NCBI RefSeq assembly: GCF_900143095.1
Contig: NZ_FRDA01000015.1
Location: 1-48,625 of the forward strand
DNA length: 48,625 nt
Source of the DNA: Pseudomonas asturiensis
GTDB taxonomy: Bacteria; Pseudomonadota; Gammaproteobacteria; Pseudomonadales; Pseudomonadaceae
Direction of reading: 5' to 3'
A model generated the notes under the pieces. That model was given only the letters and a program-made list of their open reading frames with translations, did not search any database and was not told where the DNA came from. Below are positions 34,096 through 42,392 of the stretch, one piece after another. Position 1 is the stretch's first letter, and each line of letters opens with the position of its first letter. The position numbers and the translations under genes were made by a program.

Positions 34096-34986
34096 ATGGC
34101 AACGCCCCATGAGCATTACTACGTTCCGGCTCAGAGCAAATGGCCGATCATTGCCACCGTGGCGCTGTTGATCACGATGTTCGGTCTGGGCACCTGGTTC
34201 AATGACATGAAAGCGCACCGGCCCGACTCCCACGGCCCGCTGATCTTCTCGATGGGCGCGCTGCTGGTGGTGTACATGATGTATGGCTGGTTCGGCACAG
34301 TGGTCCGGGAGAGTCGCGCCGGTCTGTACAGCGCGCAGATGGACCGTTCGTTTCGCTGGGGCATGGCCTGGTTCATCTTTTCCGAGGTGAGCTTCTTTCT
34401 GGCGTTCTTCTTTGTGCTGTTCTACGTGCGCATCTGGGTCGGGCCGTGGCTGAGCGGTGAAGGCGCCAACGGAATTTCCCACATGCTCTGGCCCGATTTC
34501 GAGTTTCGCTGGCCGATGCTCGACACGCCGGACCCGAAACGCTACCCCGCGCCCGGTGGCATCGTTGATCCCTGGAAGCTGCCGCTGCTCAACACGGTGC
34601 TGCTGGTCAGCTCCAGCGTGACGATCACCTTTGCGCATCACGCCCTCAAGAACGGGCATCGTGTTGCGCTCAAGCGCTGGCTGGCGTTGACCATCCTGTT
34701 GGGCTGGACCTTTTTGTTCTTTCAGGTCGAAGAGTACATCCATGCGTATCAGGAACTGGGCCTGACACTGGGCTCCGGCATTTACGGTGCCACGTTCTTC
34801 CTGCTGACCGGATTTCACGGCGCGCACGTCACCATGGGCACGATCATTCTGCTGGTGATGCTGATCCGTATTCTGCGTGGGCACTTCGACGCCGAGCATC
34901 AATTCGGCTTTGAAGCGGCAAGCTGGTACTGGCATTTCGTGGACGTGGTGTGGGTCGGGCTGTTTGTGTTCGTGTACGTGATTTAG
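34096..34986 (+). CDS. coxC: Cytochrome c oxidase subunit III
   Basis: 296 residues, seven membrane helices, no cofactor. Typical segments are FSEVSFFLAFFFVLFYVR, the TFAHHALKNG region and the end WYWHFVDVVWVGLFVFVYV. The central insertion (RWPMLDTPDPKRYPAPGGIVDPW) is usual for this proteobacterial form. The start two bases after ctaG implies coupled translation. Confidence 0.96.
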   Translation: MATPHEHYYVPAQSKWPIIATVALLITMFGLGTWFNDMKAHRPDSHGPLIFSMGALLVVYMMYGWFGTVVRESRAGLYSAQMDRSFRWGMAWFIFSEVSFFLAFFFVLFYVRIWVGPWLSGEGANGISHMLWPDFEFRWPMLDTPDPKRYPAPGGIVDPWKLPLLNTVLLVSSSVTITFAHHALKNGHRVALKRWLALTILLGWTFLFFQVEEYIHAYQELGLTLGSGIYGATFFLLTGFHGAHVTMGTIILLVMLIRILRGHFDAEHQFGFEAASWYWHFVDVVWVGLFVFVYVI

Positions 34987-35021
34987 CTGCGCACGACTGC
35001 GCCTGCGCAGCGGATATTTTG

Positions 35022-35216
35022 TCAGGGTGAGGGCAGTTGCCCGCTGTAGAAACCCCAGATGATCAGTATCAGGGTCAGGCCGGCGAGGATGACACGCAGC
35101 GCAAGGGCTTTGAGCAGGCGTGTCGAGTGATCGTCGTCCTTGACCAGAAAGAACAGGCCGCCGAACAGGCTGGCGACGGTGGCAGCCAGCATGAAAACAA
35201 TCGCCGCTTTGAGCAT
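35022..35216 (-). CDS. DUF2909 twin-transmembrane protein
   Basis: 64 residues with two membrane helices (about 4-24 and 38-58) joined by a charged loop KDDDHSTRLLK. A conserved small protein found on the opposite strand inside Pseudomonas cox loci. Function unknown; position suggests a link to oxidase assembly, which is inference. Confidence 0.85.
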   Translation of the reverse strand: MLKAAIVFMLAATVASLFGGLFFLVKDDDHSTRLLKALALRVILAGLTLILIIWGFYSGQLPSP

Positions 35217-35290
35217 GTCTGGACTCCAGGAGCAATCGTGATGATGCAGTGGAGTATAGGTCTGGCCCCACGGTCAGGCCGGAGGCTGTG

Positions 35291-36040
35291 ATGAAGCGCT
35301 TCGCACCGGGGCTGTGGCCGACGCTGATCGTGCTGCTGTTGCTGCCAGTCCTCGTGTCACTGGGTTTCTGGCAACTGGAGCGCGGCGACCAGAAGCGCTC
35401 GATGCTCAGCCAGTACACCGAGCGCCGTACGGCTGTTCCGGTCAGTATTGGCGAGCTGTTGTACAACGAAGATGCCGCCTGGCGACGCGTGCATGTGCGT
35501 GGGCGGTTCGATGCCGCGCACAGCGTTCTTCTGGACAACAGCATCCGTGACGGGCGTGCCGGGGTCGAATTGCTCCAGCCGTTTATCGATCATGCCAGTG
35601 GGCTCTGGTTGCTGGTCAATCGTGGTTGGCTGCCCTGGCGGGATCGACGTACAGCGCCGGTGTTCAATACGCCCAGTGACGTGCTGGAGCTTGATGCGTG
35701 GGTCTACGTGCCTGTCCGTGCGCCCTTTCAGCTGGAACCTGATGCGTCACAAGGTTCCTGGCCAAGGCTGGTGAACGCGGTCTTTGCCGCCCGCGTGTGG
35801 AGCGAACTGGGGCGTGAAGGTCATCCCGATGAACTGAGGCTTGAACCGGGACCTGCGGCGTATCGGGTCGATTGGCCGGTGGTTGCGATCAGCCCTGAAA
35901 AGCACATGGGCTATGCCGTGCAGTGGTTTGCGTTGTCCGCCACGCTGATAGGCCTTTACCTGTACCGGGGCCGGGCGCTCGGTAAAACAGTGCAGGAGAA
36001 TGAGCATGGGAGCCGCCATGAACCCCATCGACATGGCTGA
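35291..36040 (+). CDS. SURF1-family oxidase assembly protein
   Basis: 249 residues from ATG 35291 with GGAGG upstream. Two membrane helices, near residues 8-26 (LIVLLLLPVLVSLGFWQLERG) and near the C-terminus (YAVQWFALSATLIGLYLY), flank a periplasmic domain. The signatures GFWQLERGDQK, VNRGWLPW and MGYAVQWFALS are those of SURF1, which helps insert heme a into subunit I. Confidence 0.93.
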   Translation: MKRFAPGLWPTLIVLLLLPVLVSLGFWQLERGDQKRSMLSQYTERRTAVPVSIGELLYNEDAAWRRVHVRGRFDAAHSVLLDNSIRDGRAGVELLQPFIDHASGLWLLVNRGWLPWRDRRTAPVFNTPSDVLELDAWVYVPVRAPFQLEPDASQGSWPRLVNAVFAARVWSELGREGHPDELRLEPGPAAYRVDWPVVAISPEKHMGYAVQWFALSATLIGLYLYRGRALGKTVQENEHGSRHEPHRHG

Positions 36041-36590
36041 TCCGCAGCGTCGGCGCAAAGGTCGTCTGCAATTGCTGCTGGTGGTGCTGATTGCCTTTGC
36101 GCCGATGGTGCTGGCGACGTGCATGTACGTATTCGGCTTCTGGGTGCCGGAGGGTCGCAGCTATCACGGTTATCTGATCGGCAATGGACAGAGCCGCGCC
36201 GACCTTGGCGTAACCGCCCAAGAGCGTCGCTGGCAATTGCTGGTCAGCGCGCCCGCCCCCTGCGAGACGGCGTGTCAGCACCTGGTGTATCTGGCGCGGC
36301 AGGTGCAGATCGGGTTGGGGCGTGACGCCGCGCGCGCCAGTCATGCGCTGGCGGTCGGGCAACCACTGGATGGCGACTATGCCGCGAAACTGAACAGCGA
36401 GTATCCGCGCCTGCTGCGGTATTCGCTGGACCTGTCGCGCTATGGCGCGCCCGCACCTGATCGTCGCACGCCCTATCTGTGGATCATCGACCCGCACGGC
36501 AATCTTGTGCTGCGTTACGACGCAGGCGTTAACGGCAAGGACCTGCTCGAAGACCTGCGCCGTCTGCTGAAACTTTCGAACATCGGTTAG
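36006..36590 (+). CDS. Membrane-anchored thioredoxin/SCO-like protein of the cox locus
   Basis: 194 residues from ATG 36006, chosen over 36000 because GGAG then sits at a usable seven bases. It overlaps the SURF1 gene by 35 bases. One membrane helix (about 22-42, LLLVVLIAFAPMVLATCMYVF) precedes a periplasmic domain. That domain has CETAC, a C-x3-C pair spaced like the copper-binding pair of SCO proteins (CPDIC in the sco gene at 38556), and ends with YLWIIDPHGNLVLRYD, a thioredoxin-fold strand pair. The usual SCO histidine is not evident. Probably an accessory copper or thiol factor for CuA assembly; this is inference. Confidence 0.7.
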   Translation: MGAAMNPIDMADPQRRRKGRLQLLLVVLIAFAPMVLATCMYVFGFWVPEGRSYHGYLIGNGQSRADLGVTAQERRWQLLVSAPAPCETACQHLVYLARQVQIGLGRDAARASHALAVGQPLDGDYAAKLNSEYPRLLRYSLDLSRYGAPAPDRRTPYLWIIDPHGNLVLRYDAGVNGKDLLEDLRRLLKLSNIG

Positions 36591-36604
36591 GAAGGGAGAA
36601 GGCC

Positions 36605-37663
36605 ATGGCCCGTCCCGGATTTCGTCTCGCATTACTGGCCACCGTGCTCGCGCTGGTGGTCGTGATGCTCGGTGCCTACACGCGACTGACCCACGCGGGG
36701 CTGGGCTGCCCTGACTGGCCGGGCTGTTACGGCTTCATCGGCGTGCCCGGCACTGAACGACAGGTTGAGCATGCGCAACTTAATTTTCCCGACATGCCGG
36801 TGCAGGCGGACAAAGGCTGGAGCGAGATGACGCATCGCTATTTTGCCGGTGGCCTGACGCTGATCATTCTGCTGCTGGCAGTGCAGGCCTGGCAGCATCG
36901 GCATCGTTCGGGGCATCCGCTCAAGCTGGCAGCGGGGCTGCTGGGCATCGTGGCGGCCCAGGCGGCGTTCGGCATGTGGACCGTCACGCTGCAGCTCTGG
37001 CCTCAGGTTGTCGCCGGACATCTGCTGGGCGGCATTGCGACGTTGAGCCTGCTGTTCCTGCTGACGTTGCGCCTGAGTGGTGCCTGTCCTGCTCCACAAT
37101 GTGTGCCTGCGCGTCTGAAACGGCTGGCACTACTCGGGCTGATCCTGGTGAGTATTCAGATCGCGCTCGGTGGCTGGGTCAGTGCCAATTACGCCGCAAT
37201 GGCCTGCACCGATTTGCCGACCTGCCAGGGCAACTGGTGGCCGGAGGCGGATTTCAGTAATGCGTTTCATCTGACCCAGCGTATCGGTCCCAATTACCAG
37301 GGCGGTCATCTCGACAGCGAGGCGCGCACCGCGATTCACCTCGCACACCGCCTGGGCGCGCTGGTCGTCTCTTTGACCCTGCTCGTACTGGCCTGGCAGC
37401 TAAAGCGTGCCGGTCTCGGCAGGCTGGCAGTGCTGCTGGTGTCGGCGCTGGGCGTGCAGATCGCGCTGGGGCTGGGCAACGTGCTGCTGAGCCTGCCGCT
37501 GGTCCTGGCTGTTGCGCATAGCCTGGGCGGTGCTGCGCTGATGCTGTGCATGACCCTGATCAATTATCGCGTCGCGCGGCCGTGGCCATTGCCGCGTATC
37601 GAGCACAACGCGCTGACGACGATCGCCAGCACGGGCCTGAGTCCCAGAGATGCACTGAAATGA
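36605..37663 (+). CDS. ctaA: Heme A synthase (COX15/CtaA)
   Basis: 352 residues, eight membrane helices. Converts heme O to heme A by oxidising a methyl group. Conserved segments are LGAYTRLTHAGLGCPDWPGCYG near the start, the His of EMTHRYFAGG, a second Cys pair in CTDLPTCQGNWWP, and IHLAHRLGAL. Its stop overlaps the ctaB start (ATGA). Confidence 0.95.
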   Translation: MARPGFRLALLATVLALVVVMLGAYTRLTHAGLGCPDWPGCYGFIGVPGTERQVEHAQLNFPDMPVQADKGWSEMTHRYFAGGLTLIILLLAVQAWQHRHRSGHPLKLAAGLLGIVAAQAAFGMWTVTLQLWPQVVAGHLLGGIATLSLLFLLTLRLSGACPAPQCVPARLKRLALLGLILVSIQIALGGWVSANYAAMACTDLPTCQGNWWPEADFSNAFHLTQRIGPNYQGGHLDSEARTAIHLAHRLGALVVSLTLLVLAWQLKRAGLGRLAVLLVSALGVQIALGLGNVLLSLPLVLAVAHSLGGAALMLCMTLINYRVARPWPLPRIEHNALTTIASTGLSPRDALK

Positions 37664-38544
37664 CGTCACTGACGCGCCAGCGGTCGCTTTACAGCCTGTG
37701 GCAGGACTACCTGGAGCTGACCAAACCCAAGGTGGTTCTGCTGATGCTGATCACGTCGATGATCGGCATGCTGCTGGCCACAGAAACCGCGGTGCCGTGG
37801 ACCACGTTGATCCTGGGTAATCTGGGCATTGGCCTGTGCGCGGCGGGCGCGGCTGCGGTGAATCATGTGGTGGACCGGCGGATCGACGCGCAGATGGCAC
37901 GTACTCACCATCGGCCCATCGCTCAGGGCCGCGTACCGCCGGTTGCGGCACTCGGCTTTGCGTTGCTGCTGGCGTTGTCGGGTCAGGCGCTGCTGTTCAT
38001 CTTTATCAACGCCCTGACAGCCTGGCTGACGCTGGCGTCGCTGCTAGGTTACGCGGTGGTCTACACCGGCTTTCTCAAGCGCGCCACGCCACAGAACATC
38101 GTCATCGGAGGGCTGGCCGGGGCCGCGCCACCGCTATTAGGCTGGGTCGCGGTCACCGGGCACGTCAGCGCCGAGCCCTTGCTGCTGATGCTGATCATCT
38201 TCGCCTGGACGCCGCCGCACTTCTGGGCGCTGGCCATTCATCGCAAGGCCGAGTACGCCCGCGTCGATATCCCGATGCTGCCGGTGACTCACGGCGAGCA
38301 CTACACCAAAGTACACATCGTGTTGTACACCTGCATGCTGCTGGCGGTCAGTCTGCTGCCGTATGTGATTCACATGAGCGGTCTGCTCTACCTGCTGTGC
38401 GCGCTGGTGCTGGGGTTGCGCTTCCTGCAATGGAGCTGGGTACTGTACCGTGGCACTCGACCGCACGCCGCGATCGGCACGTTCAAGTACTCTGTGTGGT
38501 ACTTGTTTTTGCTGTTCATCGCGCTGCTCGCCGATCATTACTGA
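37660..38544 (+). CDS. ctaB: Protoheme IX farnesyltransferase (heme O synthase)
   Basis: 294 residues, a UbiA-type membrane prenyltransferase with about nine helices. The Asp-rich prenyl-diphosphate site is NHVVDRRIDAQMARTHHRP (about residues 66-85), with LKRATPQNIVIGGLAGAAPPLLGW following. Supplies heme O to CtaA. The start at 37660 overlaps the ctaA stop; longer frames upstream are not family-like. This is the oxidase-operon copy and should not be confused with cyoE of the bo oxidase. Confidence 0.95.
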   Translation: MTSLTRQRSLYSLWQDYLELTKPKVVLLMLITSMIGMLLATETAVPWTTLILGNLGIGLCAAGAAAVNHVVDRRIDAQMARTHHRPIAQGRVPPVAALGFALLLALSGQALLFIFINALTAWLTLASLLGYAVVYTGFLKRATPQNIVIGGLAGAAPPLLGWVAVTGHVSAEPLLLMLIIFAWTPPHFWALAIHRKAEYARVDIPMLPVTHGEHYTKVHIVLYTCMLLAVSLLPYVIHMSGLLYLLCALVLGLRFLQWSWVLYRGTRPHAAIGTFKYSVWYLFLLFIALLADHY

Positions 38545-38555
38545 CTGTTGATGCC

Positions 38556-39188
38556 ATGACCCGAACCCAGAAAACCGTTTTTATCCTTGTCGCTGTCGTC
38601 GCCCTGATCATGGGCCTGACCATCAACCGCGTGCTGTCCGGCAAAGGTCCGGGCGATCAGACGGCGCTGATCGATGCAGGCGTGATCCTGTTGCCGCAAA
38701 GCCGCACGCTGCCAGCGTTGAGCATGACCGATCAGAACGGCGCGCCTCTGGCGGTCAATGCGTTGAAGGACAAATGGACACTGGTGTTCTTCGGCTACAC
38801 CTATTGCCCGGACATCTGCCCGACCACGCTGGCGCAGTTGCGTGACATCAGGAGCCGGCTACCTCAGCAGGCCGTCGACAACATGCGCGTGGTGCTGGTC
38901 AGCGTCGACCCCAACCGCGACACGCCGCAGCAGCTCAAGCAATACCTGGGTTATTTCGATCCGCGCTACATCGGCCTGACTGCGCCGGTGGCGGATATCC
39001 AGAAACTGGCCAGCGCGCTGAGCATCCCGTTCATTCCGGCAGACACCAGCAAGCCGGGTTATACGGTCGATCACAGCGGCAATCTGGCCCTGATCGGCCC
39101 GGACGGCAGGCAGCGCGGTTTCATCCGCTCACCCCTGAACTTGCAGAAGCTGGTGGCGCAGTTACCGGGGTTGCTGGAGCGGGATTGA
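38556..39188 (+). CDS. SCO1/SenC-family copper chaperone
   Basis: 210 residues from ATG 38556. An N-terminal membrane anchor (about 7-27) precedes a thioredoxin-fold domain. The copper ligands are Cys-x3-Cys in YTYCPDICPTT and the His of VDHSGNLALIGPDG. It loads copper into CuA of CoxB. Last gene of the cox locus on plus; the next 386 bases hold only repeats. Confidence 0.94.
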   Translation: MTRTQKTVFILVAVVALIMGLTINRVLSGKGPGDQTALIDAGVILLPQSRTLPALSMTDQNGAPLAVNALKDKWTLVFFGYTYCPDICPTTLAQLRDIRSRLPQQAVDNMRVVLVSVDPNRDTPQQLKQYLGYFDPRYIGLTAPVADIQKLASALSIPFIPADTSKPGYTVDHSGNLALIGPDGRQRGFIRSPLNLQKLVAQLPGLLERD

Positions 39189-39255
39189 GGTGAGTGAATG
39201 CCCTGTGGGAGGCCTCACCACGTCTTCGACGTAGCGCTGTCGCGCATCAAACTCA

Positions 39256-39360
39256 GTGGGAGCGGACCGGGCGGCGTTCCGCTTGCCCGCGAAAAGGCCA
39301 TTAAATCCGACGAATATTCATCGACTGAACGACAGCATTCGCGGACAAGTCCGCTCCCAC
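39256..39360. repeat. REPIN, type B
   Basis: GTGGGAGCGGACCGGGCGGC on the left and GCGGACAAGTCCGCTCCCAC on the right, with a longer spacer than the other copies. Confidence 0.9.
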
Positions 39361-39400
39361 AAAATATAGTCTCGTCAGTGGGTTACACGCTGTTTGATAA

Positions 39401-39482
39401 GAGGCGGCTTGCCGGCGATGGCGTCAGTTCAGTCACCGATAGGTGGCTTCAGAAAAAGTATCGCCGGCAAGCCGTCTTCCAC
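39401..39482. repeat. REPIN, type A
   Basis: GAGGCGGCTTGCCGGCGATG then GCGTCAGTTCAG, and on the right TATCGCCGGCAAGCCGTCTT then CCAC. The outer GTGG of the left arm is lost. Confidence 0.9.
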
Positions 39483-39574
39483 ATCCCCCGTGTTTGCTGC
39501 AAGACAGCGCAGCCCCGAAAAGGCTGCGGTATCTCCCACTGCTCGTTGGCATGCAGCGGTCGGGGGCGTACGGA

Positions 39575-40348
39575 TCAGAACGCCGGAACCACGGCGCCTT
39601 TGTATTTCTCGATCAGAAAGGCCTTAAGCTCCGGGCTGTTCAGCGCGGCGACCAGTTTCTTCATGGCGTCCGAATCCTTGTTGTCCGGGCGGGCAACGAG
39701 AATGTTGGCGTAAGGCGACTCGGCACCTTCGATGATCAGCGCGTCCTTGGTCGGATCCAGCTTGGCGCTCAGCGCATAGTTGGTATTGATCAGCGCCAGA
39801 TCGACCTGGGTCAGCACGCGCGGCAGCGTGGCGGCTTCCAGTTCGCGGAATTTCAGGTCTTTGGGGTTGTTCACCACATCCGACGGCTTGGACAGAATGC
39901 TGGTCGGATCTTTCAAGGTGATCAGGCCAGCCTTGGCCAGCAGCAACAGCGCACGGCCTTCATTGGTCGCGTCGTTGGGCAGCGCAACGTTGGCACCGTT
40001 TGGCAGCTCTTCGAGCTTCTTGAACTTGTCCGAGTAGGCACCGAACGGCTCGACGTGAACCTTGGTCACGGCCACCAGATCAGTACCCTTGCCCTTGTTG
40101 AACTCATCCAGGTACGGCTGGTGCTGGAAGAAGTTGGCGTCCATGCGCTTCTGCGACACCTGCACGTTCGGCTGGATGTAATCGTTGAAGACCTTGATGT
40201 TCAGGTCCACGCCTTCTTTGGCCAGCGTCGGTTTGACGAACTCCAGGATCTCGGCGTGCGGCACGGCCGAGGCCGCAACGGTCAGGGTTTCGTTGGCCTG
40301 TGCGGACAATGCGGTTACAGCGGCCAGTACGGCCAATAGCTTCTTCAT
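39575..40348 (-). CDS. metQ: Methionine ABC transporter substrate-binding lipoprotein-type protein
   Basis: 257 residues, NlpA/MetQ family. Signal peptide MKKLLAVLAAVTALSAQA without a lipobox Cys, so it is probably soluble in the periplasm. Family segments: TVAASAVPHAEILEFVKP, FNDYIQPN, ANFFQHQPYLDEFN, ALPNDATNEGRALLLL and INTNYAL. Binds D- or L-methionine for MetNI. It lies 52 bases after metI with AAAGGAG before the ATG. Confidence 0.93.
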   Translation of the reverse strand: MKKLLAVLAAVTALSAQANETLTVAASAVPHAEILEFVKPTLAKEGVDLNIKVFNDYIQPNVQVSQKRMDANFFQHQPYLDEFNKGKGTDLVAVTKVHVEPFGAYSDKFKKLEELPNGANVALPNDATNEGRALLLLAKAGLITLKDPTSILSKPSDVVNNPKDLKFRELEAATLPRVLTQVDLALINTNYALSAKLDPTKDALIIEGAESPYANILVARPDNKDSDAMKKLVAALNSPELKAFLIEKYKGAVVPAF

Positions 40349-40364
40349 GCAACAACTCCTTTGA

Positions 40365-40383
40365 GGCCCGCCTGAGGCAGGCC
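40365..40383 (-). other. Intercistronic hairpin between metI and metQ
   Basis: GGCCCGCC and GGCAGGCC pair (one mismatch) around TGA, just upstream of the metQ ribosome binding site. Such hairpins can protect the upstream or downstream part of an ABC-transporter mRNA and so set a higher level of the binding protein; function here is inferred. Confidence 0.4.
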
Positions 40384-40400
40384 AATGCCAACTGATTCGA

Positions 40401-41075
40401 TCAACGGTGTGTGAAGTGCGCGACCAGTCTGTCGCCGACGGTTTGCAGGATCTGCACCAACACCAGCAACAATACGACCGTCACAAACATCACATCGTTC
40501 TGAAAACGCTGGTATCCATAACGAATGGCCAGATCACCCAGCCCGCCCGCACCGACCGCACCGGCCATGGCCGTGAACGACACCAGGGCAATGGCCGTCA
40601 CCGTGATTGCCGCAAAAATGCCAGGCCGCGCTTCAGGCAGCAGCGCCTTGAGGATGATCTGTCGGGTCGTGGCACCCATCGCCTGTGTCGCTTCGATGAT
40701 GCCGCGATCCACTTCACGCAGGGCGGTTTCCACCAGCCGCGCAAAGAACGGTGTGGCGCCTGCAATCAGCGGCGGCAGCGTGCCGAGAATGCCCAGCGAC
40801 GTGCCGGTAATGATCTCGGTCAGCGGCATCATCACGATCAGCAGGATGATGAAGGGCAAGGCGCGCAGCATGTTCACGATCAACCCCACCGTGGCATACA
40901 GCTGCTTGTGTTCCAGCAACTGGCGCGGCGAGGTCAGAAACATCAGCACGCCCAGCGGCAGGCCGAGCAGGATGGTGAAGCCCAGCGAAATACTCAGCAT
41001 GATCAGCGTGTCGCCGGTGGCGACCCAGATCTCGTACCAGTCGACGTTGGAGAACAGGTTCAGAAAAGCGTCCAT
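40401..41075 (-). CDS. metI: Methionine ABC transporter permease
   Basis: 224 residues with five membrane helices. The permease-ATPase coupling segment is EATQAMGATTRQIILKALLPEARPG, split around residues 135-160 (EAA loop). GLPLGVLMF and MAGAVGAGGLGDLAIRYGY are further family segments. Start and metN stop share one base (TGATG), so they are translationally coupled. Confidence 0.95.
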   Translation of the reverse strand: MDAFLNLFSNVDWYEIWVATGDTLIMLSISLGFTILLGLPLGVLMFLTSPRQLLEHKQLYATVGLIVNMLRALPFIILLIVMMPLTEIITGTSLGILGTLPPLIAGATPFFARLVETALREVDRGIIEATQAMGATTRQIILKALLPEARPGIFAAITVTAIALVSFTAMAGAVGAGGLGDLAIRYGYQRFQNDVMFVTVVLLLVLVQILQTVGDRLVAHFTHR

Positions 41076-42082
41076 CAGCGCAGCACCTCCATGTGAACAT
41101 CCGCGGCGGTGAAGCGGGCGAAGGCAGCGTCCATGTCGCCGCCGGTGATGGCCAGCGTCAATTGCCCGTAAGGCGTGTCCTTGATGCGGTCGATACGACC
41201 GGCCAGGATGCTGTAATCGACGCCGGTTTCCCGCGCCACGGTGCCCAGCAGCGGCGCGTAGGTGGCTTCGCCCTGGAAGGTCAGGCGCACGATGCGGCCC
41301 TCGACATGAGCGAAGTCATCGCGTTGTTCGTTTTCATCGATCTGTTCGTCTTCCTGCACGAAGCGCTTGGTGGTGGGATGCTGCGGGTGCAGAAACACAT
41401 CGGCCACGTTGCCCTGCTCGACGATCACGCCAGCGTCCATGACCGCCACCTGATCGCAGACACGACGGATCACGTCCATCTCGTGTGTGATCAGCACAAT
41501 GGTCAGTTTCAGTTCGCGGTTGATCTCGGCCAGCAGTTGCAGGACCGATGCCGTGGTCTGTGGGTCCAGCGCGCTGGTGGCCTCGTCGCACAACAGAATC
41601 TTCGGCTTGGTGGCCAGGGCGCGGGCGATGCCGACGCGCTGTTTCTGGCCGCCTGATAATTGTGCCGGGTACTTTCTGGCGTGATCGGACAATCCCACCC
41701 GCTCCAGCAACTCGGCCACGCGCTGATCGATCTGGCTGCGCGGCATGTCGCCTGCCAGCGTCAGCGGCATGGCGACGTTGTCGGCCACGGTTTTGGAGGC
41801 CAGCAGGTTGAAGTGCTGGAAGATCATCCCGACCTGCTGGCGAAAACGCCGCAGGCCATTGGCGTCGAGCGCGGTGACGTCTTCACCGTCAACCACGATC
41901 TGCCCGCCGCTGGGCGTTTCCAGACGGTTGATCAGGCGCAGCAGGGTGCTTTTACCCGCACCGGAATGGCCGATCAGACCGAACACCTGGCCGTCTTCGA
42001 CGCGCAGGCTGGTGGGGTGCAGGGCCGGAATTTCCTTGCCTGCCACCCGATAGGTTTTGTGGACGTTATGAAACTCGATCAC
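41075..42082 (-). CDS. metN: Methionine ABC transporter ATP-binding protein
   Basis: 335 residues from GTG 42082 (initiator, then IEFHNVHKTYRV). An upstream in-frame ATG would add 31 residues unlike the family. Walker A GHSGAGKST, signature LSGGQKQRVGIARAL, Walker B ILLCDEATSALD. The C-terminal 90 residues form the NIL ligand-sensing domain, where methionine feedback-inhibits transport in E. coli MetN. First gene of metNIQ, and divergent from katE. Confidence 0.95.
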   Translation of the reverse strand: MIEFHNVHKTYRVAGKEIPALHPTSLRVEDGQVFGLIGHSGAGKSTLLRLINRLETPSGGQIVVDGEDVTALDANGLRRFRQQVGMIFQHFNLLASKTVADNVAMPLTLAGDMPRSQIDQRVAELLERVGLSDHARKYPAQLSGGQKQRVGIARALATKPKILLCDEATSALDPQTTASVLQLLAEINRELKLTIVLITHEMDVIRRVCDQVAVMDAGVIVEQGNVADVFLHPQHPTTKRFVQEDEQIDENEQRDDFAHVEGRIVRLTFQGEATYAPLLGTVARETGVDYSILAGRIDRIKDTPYGQLTLAITGGDMDAAFARFTAADVHMEVLR

Positions 42083-42392
42083 GGAGCGAACCTTGTGGGG
42101 GCGCGTTAAAAAATCAGCGCAGCGGACAGTGCCCGCCTGCTTCGTTACCTCGGCCGGATTGAGCCGGGCGCGCATTTTAGCGTGTCCGGCCGGCTGTGCT
42201 TAGCATTAATTTGCGGGTCAGCCTGCCTAATGGACATAACGCGACCACTGGTGCCAAAGGTCAAAAAATAAACGGAACGGCTATTTTTTACCCCGGTCAC
42301 TTTAGGGATACCGTGATTTCCCGCGCACGTCAGGGAGGTCGTATTCAGCGAACCCAACTCAATGATTGGGTCGAAAATGAGGATTTTTTCTG
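42083..42392. promoter_or_regulatory. Divergent metN / katE upstream region
   Basis: 310 bases with no credible gene. It must hold promoters in both directions. AT-rich tracts near 42260-42300 are possible promoter parts. I do not recognise a riboswitch, a Met-repressor site or an OxyR site with confidence. Confidence 0.4.

Larger units (their letters stand above)
39189..39574. other. Repeat-filled junction between the cox and met loci
   Basis: 386 bases without a gene, between convergent loci. It holds a type B REPIN (39256-39360), a type A REPIN (39401-39482) and two copies of the REP extension in opposite orientation (39235-39255 plus, 39483-39510 minus). Confidence 0.7.

Noticed and set aside
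34081..35544. A 487-codon open frame on minus across coxC and part of the SURF1 gene
   Set aside because: It crosses several real genes on the other strand and has the His/Gln/Arg-rich composition typical of antisense frames.
42083..42392. SAM- or methionine-responsive riboswitch before metN
   Set aside because: I could not trace a conserved core or a terminator/antiterminator pair before the GTG start.
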